Below, one piece after another: positions 8,492 to 14,241 of a stretch of DNA of 14,241 nt (within the stretch, counting starts at the first letter, position 1; every line of letters begins with the position of its first letter). Under the pieces are notes generated by a model that worked only from the letters and a program-made list of their open reading frames with translations, made no database searches and was not told the DNA's origin. The position numbers and the translations under genes were made by a program. The stretch spans positions 1-14,241 of the forward strand of contig VXIS01000587.1 in the NCBI GenBank assembly GCA_008704415.1, given 5' to 3'. The stretch is from Sphaerosporella brunnea. Lineage: Eukaryota > Ascomycota > Pezizomycetes > Pezizales > Pyronemataceae.

Positions 8492-9098
8492 CAGTGTTCG
8501 GTACTGCCCGTTGGATCGAGTATGGATCGCACGTGACGATTGAGTCTTCTGGGAAGACCAGGACTGGCAGTCTTTTTGGGACTGCGGTCTGGACAGCCTG
8601 CAGTCGTCTGCAGTCGAACATGTTAACGACCGTCTGCAATTGACCGCAGTCGGCGGTTGTATGGGCGCTTACCGGAACAATATTTGTTGTCAATTTTCTA
8701 CAAATACATGACCACTGTCCCGCTATCCAGCTATCCTGGGCCCCTGCTCTCCCGCTCGTCTGTCTCCTTTTTTCACGCTGCGTTTTACACAGTGCCTCGA
8801 GGATACCGGGCGGAGAGCAATCCATCCTGCGACTAGCTTTTCAAACACTCCACAGCGCGGATAGCTTCGTCGCTCAAGATGCACCGACGATCGGCGCGGC
8901 ATGGCAAAGGGTCCACAGCGGCAAACGGACTGCCGGTGGGTATCTACTATGATACATATTACAAGTTACATACACACACAACCTTACTCAGCATCCAGCC
9001 GACTGCGGTCGACTGCGGTCTTTCCCGGTCCCTGGCACCCCTGCACAGGATCAAACTAGATCGTGGTGGTCGTCCTGCACGGACCGTGCTGAACACTG
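8492..9098 (+). mobile_element. Non-autonomous hAT-2 element, copy D (607 bp), complete with 8-bp TSD
   Basis: It starts CAGTGTTCGGTACTGCC and ends GCACGGACCGTGCTGAACACTG, whose complement begins CAGTGTTCAGCACGG, giving inverted terminal repeats. It is flanked by perfect 8-bp duplications GGCGCTGT (8484-8491 and 9099-9106). Subterminal regions are packed with GCAGTC/GACTGCGGTC motifs at both ends (around 8555-8655 and 9000-9020), as is typical of transposase-binding repeats in hAT elements. No transposase ORF is present. It is unrelated to hAT-1 in sequence. It sits in the same minus-strand frame as copy A. Confidence 0.93.
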
Positions 9099-9203
9099 GG
9101 CGCTGTCGAGGAAGGCGCGGCAGAGAAAGGCACGATAGAGGTAAGCACGGTAGACGAACTCTGGCTTATGCTCATTGAAGGCGGGGTGACGGCATGCGCA
9201 GCG

Positions 9204-9275
9204 GTTGAAGTTTGAGCATCGGACGTGGGTGAAGTTTGAGCATCGGACTTGGGTGAAGTTTCAGCGTCGGGTTTT
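9204..9275 (-). repeat. 24-bp tandem repeat, about 2.7 units, coding for SDAQTSPT
   Basis: Units start at 9204, 9228 and 9252 and share TGAAGTTTGAGCATCGGAC with few changes; the third decays at its end. The 24-base period keeps the minus-strand frame and encodes an 8-residue Ser/Thr/Asp repeat. A period that is a multiple of three weakly supports coding. Confidence 0.7.
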
Positions 9276-9367
9276 TTTGTGTCAATCAAATTGTATTCGG
9301 CCGCCTGCGGCCATGACATATGTCGAGAAGAAGAGACTATGCTACCCCCTGGGCCATCGGAGACCCA

Positions 9368-9517
9368 CTACTGGGGCCTGCGGCCCTTCTTAAGGAAAAG
9401 GACAAAGGGAATCACACCAAGTAATAGAGTGACACCAAAGAGGAAAGGAAAAACGTAACTGGTCAATACAATGTGCCCCTGTCGGGCCAGCAGCCAATTA
9501 TGGGGGAACGGAGGAAC
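9368..9517 (-). CDS. C-terminal transmembrane segment of a membrane protein (partial exon)
   Basis: On the minus strand a frame opens after a TGA (9518-9520) and runs 49 codons to TAG 9368-9370, with no ATG, so it must be part of a longer coding sequence if real. It contains about 22 hydrophobic residues (VFPFLFGVTLLLGVIPFVLF) followed at once by KKGRRPQ, the layout of a membrane span with a positively charged cytoplasmic anchor. It lies between the broken end of hAT copy B and the Ser/Thr-rich frame, and it is in the same frame as the latter, separated only by that TAG. It may be the true C-terminus of the gene beginning at 10622, or that TAG may be a mutated CAG. The join to upstream sequence needs a frameshift or unrecognised intron. 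Confidence 0.45.
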   Translation of the reverse strand, partial: VPPFPHNWLLARQGHIVLTSYVFPFLFGVTLLLGVIPFVLFLKKGRRPQ

Positions 9518-9552
9518 TCAAGAACCGCATCCGTACATCTGTCATCTGCCAG

Positions 9553-10193
9553 CAGGGCTGCCAATAGACCGGCCAGTCCGGCTTTCGGCGAGGTCTGAAT
9601 CCGTTTAAATTAAACGGCCTTTTCAAATCGAGGCCCGTTTGGGCCAGGCATTTTGGACCGACATCCAGGTGCCCACGGGCGCCGGATGGGCTGCGTGACA
9701 TGCAGGCGCCCACCGGGCCCGCCAGGCACCCGAACTATCGACCATTGTTTGCAATAACATAGGAACCCCGAGACGACGTCAAACTGAGTCCCCCTCAACC
9801 AGCAATCATTCCACCCAAAAACCACAAGTCGTTCCATCTCCTCTGCCCGATTTTCCAATCGCCCAACATGCGTTCCCGGAATACCGATAACCGACCAGGG
9901 ATGCCGACGTGAGATCGCCACATGCATACGTCCTCGGCGACCACGGAAACGGCACGGCACACAAACACGGTGTCCCGGAATACCTATAACCGGCCAGGGA
10001 TGCCGGGGTTTCGACCACTTAGTGCGTTCGGAGATTGTCCCGTGATCGGCACAATCGGCATACCGGCACGACCGGCACCCAAAGGCGCCTGTCAGGCATC
10101 CAGACATTGACAACGTCGCCCGGAGCCTATCCGACAAGCGCGACACGCGCCCCAGCCCGGCCTACTTTGTCGGGCCCCATTTGTTTGCTCCGC
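9553..10193 (-). mobile_element. hAT-1 element, copy B, one terminus missing (about 641 bp)
   Basis: The plus-strand left edge CAGGGCTGCCAATAGACCGG matches the right-hand terminal repeat of copies A and C, so B lies in the opposite orientation. Similarity to C continues to GCTCCGC (10187-10193) and then stops about 28 bp before the expected second terminus; that inverted repeat is absent. The middle holds a direct repeat of about 34 bp (9874-9907 and 9973-10006, TCCCGGAATACC...CCAGGGATGCC). The bases before the intact end are TCTGCCAG; only a poor match (TCTCGCCA) exists at the other side, so no target duplication is claimed. The broken side abuts the minus-strand gene at 10194. Confidence 0.8.
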
Positions 10194-10622
10194 AATATCT
10201 CGCCAATCTTTATCATTCTGCAGTTCATGCTGCGAAAAGTCCGGCAGCTCAGCGATGAGCAGGAATCCATGGTCCGCTCTCTGGAACCAATGGGCCACTC
10301 GCGCGACGAGCCAGCAGAGTGGGGCTGTGCGGGGGATGGTGACCCGTTCGTCCGAGGCGCGATAGCGCACGACCAGGCCATCACCGAAGGCCCACTGCTC
10401 CCACTTCTGGCCGAAGACGGTGATCTCGGCGTTGCGAGGCTCGTTCACAATCTTCTCCCAGACGTTGTCGGCTGTCAGATAGTGAACCGCAGCTAGGGGG
10501 AACTGCACAAACGCTCCCAACTTGTATCCCGCGTGGGCTGTCAAGAAGTACCGCACGAGGCGTGACACCAACCAAGGGAGCGTGAACAGGCACGAGACAG
10601 CGAAGCGGAGGTCGACCGACAT
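10194..10622 (-). pseudogene. Putative membrane protein, N-terminal part, truncated by hAT copy B
   Basis: From the ATG at 10622 the minus-strand frame encodes about 143 residues before entering hAT copy B; the frame then runs on to a stop at 10092 inside the transposon. Residues 5-30 form a hydrophobic segment with a few arginines (FAVSCLFTLPWLVSRLV), a likely membrane anchor or signal. A mixed soluble domain follows, with WEKIVNEPRNAEITVFG, WEQWAFGDGLVVRYR and a second hydrophobic/aromatic stretch (LCWLVARVAHWF). Codon use is GC-rich and even, unlike the decayed retroelements. A TAG lies upstream in frame, so either this ATG is the start, or the exon joins the Asn-rich exon by a splice whose acceptor is unclear. 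I do not recognise the family. Confidence 0.5.
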
Positions 10623-10718
10623 GATGGTGATGATTATCGTAGGAGAACATGGAACTTCTCCTCGTTCCTACACGGGGCGGCAAGGCCGTACTCGCGGTAC
10701 TCGTCCGCTACGGTCATT

Positions 10719-10774
10719 CTGTTGAATGCAAGGTTAGCATTGCCAGGTAGCGGAGGACAATTCGATGGACTCAC
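10719..10774 (-). other. Probable 56-base spliceosomal intron (minus strand)
   Basis: On the minus strand the sequence has GTGAGT at the 5' side, a GCTAAC branch-like motif about 20 bases before the end, and TTCAACAG at the 3' side. Length and signals are typical of filamentous fungi. Splicing at ACAG puts a TGA almost at once into the Asn-rich frame. An alternative acceptor CCGTAG (exon from 10707) avoids this and adds about 24 codons, to a TAA at 10634. Acceptors near 10660 (GAG/GAG/AAG) would join the frame to the ATG at 10622. Which acceptor is used cannot be decided by eye. Confidence 0.6.
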
Positions 10775-10988
10775 GGGCTTGGTGAAGTTTGTTGTAAGTA
10801 GACGAGGTCTTGGGGTCAAGCGTAGCCGGGTTGGGCGGCGGCGGCGGCGGCCAGTAGTTGTTGCCTGGCTGGCCGTACTGGAATATGACGTTTTCCGCGT
10901 TGATGTTGACGTTTTGCGCGTTGACGTTTTGCGCGTTGATGACTGTCACACCGGGACCGTTCCAAATCTGGTTGTTGTTGTTCTGCAT
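10775..10988 (-). CDS. Asn-rich first exon with NAQNVN repeats and a proline tract
   Basis: The minus-strand ATG at 10988 starts MQNNNN, after a pyrimidine-rich leader. It encodes 71 residues up to a GTGAGT donor. Residues 15-34 repeat the pattern V/I-N-A-Q/E-N-V (INAQNVNAQNVNINAENV), mirrored in DNA by tandem copies of TTGACGTTTTGCGCG (10908-10940). A Pro tract (WPPPPPPNP) follows near residue 46. Without splicing the frame ends 13 codons later at a TAA. Alternating hydrophobic-Asn repeats of this sort occur in beta-solenoid and amyloid-like segments, but no known motif is matched, so function is open. A longer frame to 11030 has no ATG. Confidence 0.5.
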
Positions 10989-11111
10989 GGTTCGATCGTG
11001 TTGAGAGTAGTCGAGATTTTGGGAGCTCAAGCGTAGGTGAGGTCGTAGAGGATGGTGATGGATGGGAAAACTGATTGCATTGTTACTATCTAACAGGCTA
11101 ATCTAACAACG

Positions 11112-11119
11112 TATATATA
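11112..11119 (-). promoter_or_regulatory. TATA box for the minus-strand gene
   Basis: TATATATA (read CTATATATAC on the minus strand) lies about 125 bases upstream of the ATG at 10988. It is followed by a CT-rich leader containing CCATCACCATCCTCTACGACC, a plausible fungal promoter and 5' untranslated region. hAT copy C begins about 110 bases further upstream. Confidence 0.5.
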
Positions 11120-11229
11120 GACCTCCAAGCCACACTAGATATCACTCCGTATTCCATCACACAATATCGCTCCTTCTATCAACCGTTCTCACTCATCCTT
11201 ATTCATGCCATGATGGTGGTGGTGATGAC

Positions 11230-11983
11230 CAGGGGTGCCAATAGAGAGGCCGGCCCGCGGGGCAAACCGGGCCCCACAAAGTAGGCCGGGCTGGGGCGCG
11301 TGTCGCGCTGTCGGATAGGCTCCGGGCGACGTTGTCAATGTCTGGATGCCTGACAGGCGCCTTTGGGTGCCGTGTCGTGCCGGTATGCCGATTGTGCCGA
11401 TCACGGGACAATCTCCGAACGCACTGAGGTGGTCAAAACCCCGGCATCCCTAGCCGGTGGTCGACGAGGATGTATTCATGTGGAGGTCTCATTTGCGGCA
11501 CGGAAATTCCGCAAGCAATACCCCAACTGACGCTGGTCAATACTGATCAGCGAGCTTCGCTTGGCGACGATGTCATCGAAGCAATTGAATGCCTCACGCC
11601 CTAGGCGCGCCAGTGCTCTTGGCTCTTGTTGTATGGTCCGGGCTCGCAGATCGAGAAGGTCAAACGTATATTGAGCTATTTGGAACACTCGGGCAGCGGG
11701 GATGCAATGACTAGTGGGTTTGGGTGGAATGATTGCAGTTGTGGGGGACTCAGTTTGACGTCGTCTCGGGGTTCTTGTGTTATATAAAACAATGGTAGAT
11801 AGTTCGGGTGCCTGTGCGGGCCCGGTGGGCGCCTGCATGTAACGCAGCCCATTCGGCGCCCGTGCGGCACCTGGATCTCGTTCCAAAATGCCTGGTCCAA
11901 ACAGGCCTCGATTTGAAAGCCCGTTTAATTCAAACGGGTTCAGACGTCGCCGAAAGCCGGGCTGGCCGTCTATTGCAGCCCTG
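11230..11983 (+). mobile_element. hAT-1 element, copy C (754 bp), with extra internal segment
   Basis: It starts CAGGGGTGCCAATAGAG and ends CTATTGCAGCCCTG, matching the terminal repeats of copy A. The flanks GTGATGAC (11222-11229) and GTGAGCAC (11984-11991) agree at six of eight positions, consistent with an aged target duplication. The outer parts align with A and B (for example GGATAGGCTCCGGGCGAC, CCCGGCATCCCT, ATGGTAGATAGTTCGGGTGC). The stretch at about 11495-11690 is absent from A and B. The insertion lies upstream of the TATA box of the minus-strand gene and could affect its regulation. Confidence 0.85.
11476..11690 (-). pseudogene. Coding-like fragment carried inside hAT copy C
   Basis: The minus strand of the C-specific segment is open for about 70 codons to a TGA at 11476. 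It has a protein-like, helix-prone composition (VFQIAQYTFDLLDLRAR, LARLGREAFNCFDDIVAK). Copies A and B lack this segment, so it looks like acquired DNA, possibly a captured host-gene fragment. I do not recognise the donor family. The frame continues on the upstream side into transposon sequence, so an independent start is not evident. Confidence 0.4.
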
Positions 11984-12310
11984 GTGAGCACAGCTGACGA
12001 CGTCGTACGTCTGTTGTTCGCTGGCCGCGTGATTCAAAACCTTGTCCCGGAGGATGGAATGCTACGAGAAAGTTCTGGAAACTACTCTAAGTTGGAGACA
12101 GCAAAGTAGAAGGATATAGGGAGGAGAGCTCGATGGGAGTTGGGAGAGGGTAAGAGAGAGACGGAAGCCTGAAGGTGAGGAAGGAAAGACGTGGGCTGAC
12201 AGCCTCTGGAGCGCATACTCACTAGCGACTTCACTGGCTACTTAAACCGGTAATTGGCTTGATTGGCGATCCCAAGCTGGTGATTGAGGCCGGAAGACCG
12301 CTCCATCTGT
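11984..12310. other. Unassigned stretch right of copy C
   Basis: Only short frames are present. A GA-rich patch (12110-12190) is the only visible bias. No gene is supported. Confidence 0.3.
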
Positions 12311-12315
12311 AACTG

Positions 12316-12652
12316 ACCCGACTCCTACTTCGTTTTCCTTTTTCTTAATTTTATCATTTTTTCCCCTTCCTACTTATCCCTTACTATTATCATATATCCT
12401 CTTCTCTCCGTCTTTCGCTTTCCGCTTTATTCTCCTATCAACGTTTTTTTGTGTTTTTTTACTTTTTCCTTTCTCAGTTCCGACTCTTCATAGAGTTCCT
12501 TTCTCCGTTTCATGTTTCTAACTTTACTTTATTCTTTCCCTCCCCTCTTACCTTATCATTTTTTTTCTCCCTCTCTAATAACTTTCTCGCTCTTTTCATT
12601 TACTCCCTTGCTCCATTTTTCTTCTCTTTCCTTTTCCATTCTTTTACGTTAC
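12316..12652 (+). repeat. Pyrimidine-rich low-complexity tract (about 330 bp)
   Basis: The plus strand is overwhelmingly C and T, with runs of up to eight T, and ends TTACGTTACAG. This gives Phe/Ser/Leu-rich frames (for example 12451-12849) that I regard as compositional. The tract contains CTAAC and CTAATAAC and ends in CAG, so a long intron end or a fungal promoter/leader pyrimidine tract are both possible. No exon could be recognised on either side. Confidence 0.6.
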
Positions 12653-13265
12653 AGTGGGGCGTCAATCTTCTACCGGAATGGGCACACGCGTGCTTCCGTC
12701 GCCGTCTTAACCAGCAGTTGACGACTGTGGCGAGATTCTGGACGGCGGCTTCTATTCGCTCGAAGGCCGAGGATCACACAGAACTCTGGCGATTCGGCAT
12801 AATTCTTTCTCGTCTGAAGGATTGTTTGGTATTTGTTTGGATTTTGTAATATTTTGTTCACTCTCATCATGTCAATTCTACCTATTCGAACGGCGAACGA
12901 ACATGACGTCAGAACTCACATCGTCCTCATCCTCCCTCCACGCCTCTCCTTATCCTGTTTATCCTTGCATCTGAGAAGTCCAGCCTACACTTTGATGCCT
13001 TTGGATCAACTCGTTTGGTGGATCAAGCTCGAAATAACAACACTACCGGCAAACCCAAAGTAAACTATGTAATTGTTGCACCATCTCCCAACATGGCCAG
13101 CACAGGGCTGCAGTGTAAACCATCCGTAGCGTGGCGGAGGAGCGACAAGAATAGAAGAAGGAAAAAGTGGGCCTGGCGTTGTCTAGTAATGAGTCACGAG
13201 TCAAGTTTTAAGGAATCTCGGGGCGGAGGGACGGGAGTTAAACTGCAGGGAAGAAGGAGCGAGAG
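12653..13265. other. Unassigned stretch between CT-rich and G-rich tracts
   Basis: Short plus-strand frames (12833-13063 and 13015-13317) have no motifs. CAGGGCTGCAGTG at 13102 resembles a hAT-1 terminus for nine bases only and has no partner. No supported gene. Confidence 0.3.
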
Positions 13266-13288
13266 TGGGGGGTCAGCGGTCGATCCGA

Positions 13289-13327
13289 GGGGGTGTAGGG
13301 GGATAGTGGAGGGGTAGACAGGGGGGG
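13289..13327 (+). other. Potential G-quadruplex
   Basis: Four G runs (13289-13293, 13298-13302, 13311-13314, 13321-13327) are separated by loops of 4, 8 and 6 bases, with a further six-G run at 13267-13272. This fits the standard G3+ pattern with loops of moderate length. Biological role unknown. Confidence 0.6.
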
Positions 13328-13592
13328 AGTAGGGAAGAGACACACAGGTTAAGTATGGTGTCCTACTAGAGAGCCGGTAAAATGACCACTAACGGAGTTG
13401 TAGCTGTGAAACCGGGTGGGAACAGGGGGAAGTAAGACAGACGCCGCAGCACTACTGAGAGGAAGAGGAAGGCTGAGGGCAAATACCCACCAAAAGTAAA
13501 CAAGTGTTGCAGGGATAGGGTATGAGGTGTTGCAGTGAGGAGGGAAGGGGGCCAATCATCCGAGGATTGCACCTTGAGGCCTGTTTATGTCA

Positions 13593-13627
13593 GTTCGTTA
13601 AACCCGTACCCGGGGTATTCAACGAAC
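13593..13627. repeat. Inverted repeat GTTCGTT...AACGAAC around a near-palindrome
   Basis: A perfect 7-bp inverted repeat (13593-13599 and 13621-13627) encloses the near-palindrome TACCCGGGGTA. It may be a protein-binding site, a small hairpin or an element end. No flanking duplication was seen. Confidence 0.3.
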
Positions 13628-13698
13628 ACGTTAAATACTTCCCACGTACGTGAATGGCATTGGGGGTGACTCCTTCATAAACTTGCACAGGGGGGTTT

Positions 13699-14031
13699 CT
13701 ATTTCGTCTTTCGTGTCCGACTCATATAGTGTCTGCGATACCCGCAGTGATGAGCGACCCAGACTACCTGAGTGTTGAGGGTTATGTCACGTGCTGGCGT
13801 CTCACTAACCACATAGAGCGCTGGTCTGATCCAGCAACCTGGTTGGCATTTTGGAGCACAGAAAGCACACGTTGGGATGTTGCGATAGAGGCCTAAAACC
13901 ACGGACATGGACGTGAACTGAGGGTTGTTCACAAGTCCCTCTTTCTTCGAGACCGTAGGACTTGCCAACACAGAACAACATGAATAACGGGGCGAGGAGG
14001 AAAAGAGAGAGAATGTGACAAAAAACATCAA
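13699..14031 (-). CDS. Weak candidate small ORF with hydrophobic N-terminus
   Basis: The frame gives 110 residues starting MMFFVTFSLF, with a Cys-containing hydrophobic start, then AFCAPKCQPGCW and a basic end. An overlapping minus frame (13805-14041) starts with an even more signal-like segment (LSLFLLAPLFMLFCV). Only one of these can be real, and neither matches a known family. Small Cys-containing secreted proteins are common in fungi, but composition alone could explain this. Confidence 0.2.
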   Translation of the reverse strand: MMFFVTFSLFSSSPRYSCCSVLASPTVSKKEGLVNNPQFTSMSVVLGLYRNIPTCAFCAPKCQPGCWIRPALYVVSETPARDITLNTQVVWVAHHCGYRRHYMSRTRKTK

Positions 14032-14148
14032 ACGCCAGCATTACTTGAGTTTCGCCTTTAAGACCGGGTCCAGCCTCTCCGGGAGGGACAATTTTTCTAT
14101 TATTTTTACCTAGAATCTGACTAGACTACCAAGATCCAGGAGTTGGGA

Positions 14149-14241
14149 ATGTCTCAGTCCATTCGCGACATAGCAGACCTCAGTAGTGTCTTGGACTGTC
14201 CGATTCTTGACTTTTCGGAGATCGGTATACCTAGGTGGGAC
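14149..14241 (+). CDS. Possible 5' end of an ORF running off the window
   Basis: The ATG at 14149 opens 31 codons (MSQSIRDIADLSSVLDCP...) that stay open to the edge. Upstream the frame is open back to a TAG seven codons before the ATG. Composition is protein-like, but the length is too short to judge. The opposite strand is also open here for about 44 codons (14241 to 14108), so the true strand is unsure. Confidence 0.25.
   Translation, partial: MSQSIRDIADLSSVLDCPILDFSEIGIPRWD

Larger units (their letters stand above)
7559..9319 (-). pseudogene. Ser/Thr/Pro-rich minus-strand frame split by two hAT insertions
   Basis: Reading the minus strand from the ATG at 9319, the frame runs through an 8-residue repeat (SDAQTSPT-like, three units) and a Ser/Thr/Ala/Pro-rich stretch to 9099, where hAT element D begins. 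Without D and one duplicate it resumes at 8483 and stays open to 8379. There element A begins. Without A it resumes at 7865 and stays open to a TAA at 7559. The three host pieces (221, 105 and 307 bases) total 633 bases, 211 codons including the stop, in one uninterrupted frame. The last 27 or so codons lie in the TCGA-rich patch, so the natural C-terminus may be lost. The frame also extends upstream of 9319 to a TAG at 9368. No family recognised. It could be the tail of the membrane protein upstream or a chance open frame in GC-rich DNA. Confidence 0.45.

Noticed and set aside
9204..9275. 24-bp repeats as a CRISPR array
   Set aside because: The units are directly adjacent without spacers and encode an in-frame peptide repeat.
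10187..10208. Target duplication for hAT copy B (TCTGCCAG against TCTCGCCA)
   Set aside because: The match needs an indel and the terminal repeat is missing on that side, so it cannot be called a duplication.
10035..10496. Plus-strand ORF of 153 codons
   Set aside because: It is antisense to the better-supported minus-strand frame from 10622 and extends into hAT copy B; it has no motifs.
7866..11991. All four complete insertions (LTR2, A, D, C) plus duplicates have lengths divisible by three
   Set aside because: With four events this can arise by chance (about 1 in 80), and C is upstream of any coding sequence, so no selective reading is drawn.
12451..12849. Plus-strand Phe/Ser-rich ORF of 132 codons resembling a membrane protein
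   Set aside because: The hydrophobicity comes from the T/C-only tract; no codon-level structure or start context supports it.

Overview
This window looks like repeat-rich, accessory DNA from a filamentous fungus, probably an ascomycete. The main clues are a Ty3/gypsy polyprotein ending in a chromodomain, Ty1/copia gag debris, a 56-base intron with GTGAGT, GCTAAC and ACAG signals, and several short hAT-type DNA transposons. Stops sit where CAG, CGA or CAA codons would be expected, which fits RIP-like C-to-T decay, but this was not measured. No tRNA, rRNA, CRISPR array or bacterial-type operon was seen. The species assignment is inference.

Left part (1-4200): the 3' end of a gypsy element (end of pol, polypurine tract, 512-bp 3' LTR) is followed by a decayed copia gag. 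That gag is interrupted by a 352-bp solo LTR of the same gypsy family, flanked by a perfect 5-bp target duplication (CCAAG). Next comes an unrecognised open frame of about 135 codons, then on the minus strand a decayed LTR-element gag ending in a degenerate zinc knuckle.

Middle part (4200-7870): mostly sequence with no recognisable gene. It holds two TCGA-rich patches, a purine-rich degenerate tandem repeat of about 32 bp, and one end of a second hAT family.

Right-centre (7870-11990): this is the most informative region. Two complete non-autonomous hAT elements carry perfect 8-bp target duplications (7874-8378 and 8492-9098). A third copy (9553-10193) has lost one end. A fourth (11230-11983) carries an extra coding-like segment. 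They sit in and around a minus-strand locus that has a TATA box, a leader, an Asn-rich first exon, a probable intron, a membrane-type reading frame, a C-terminal transmembrane segment and a long Ser/Thr/Pro-rich frame. That last frame stays open through three host segments when the two complete transposons are mentally removed. The locus appears to be a host gene, or two adjacent genes, broken up by successive hAT insertions. Its product was not recognised.

Right end (11990-14241): a pyrimidine-rich tract of about 330 bp, a G-rich tract able to form a quadruplex, a weak minus-strand ORF with a signal-peptide-like start, and a plus-strand frame that runs off the window edge.
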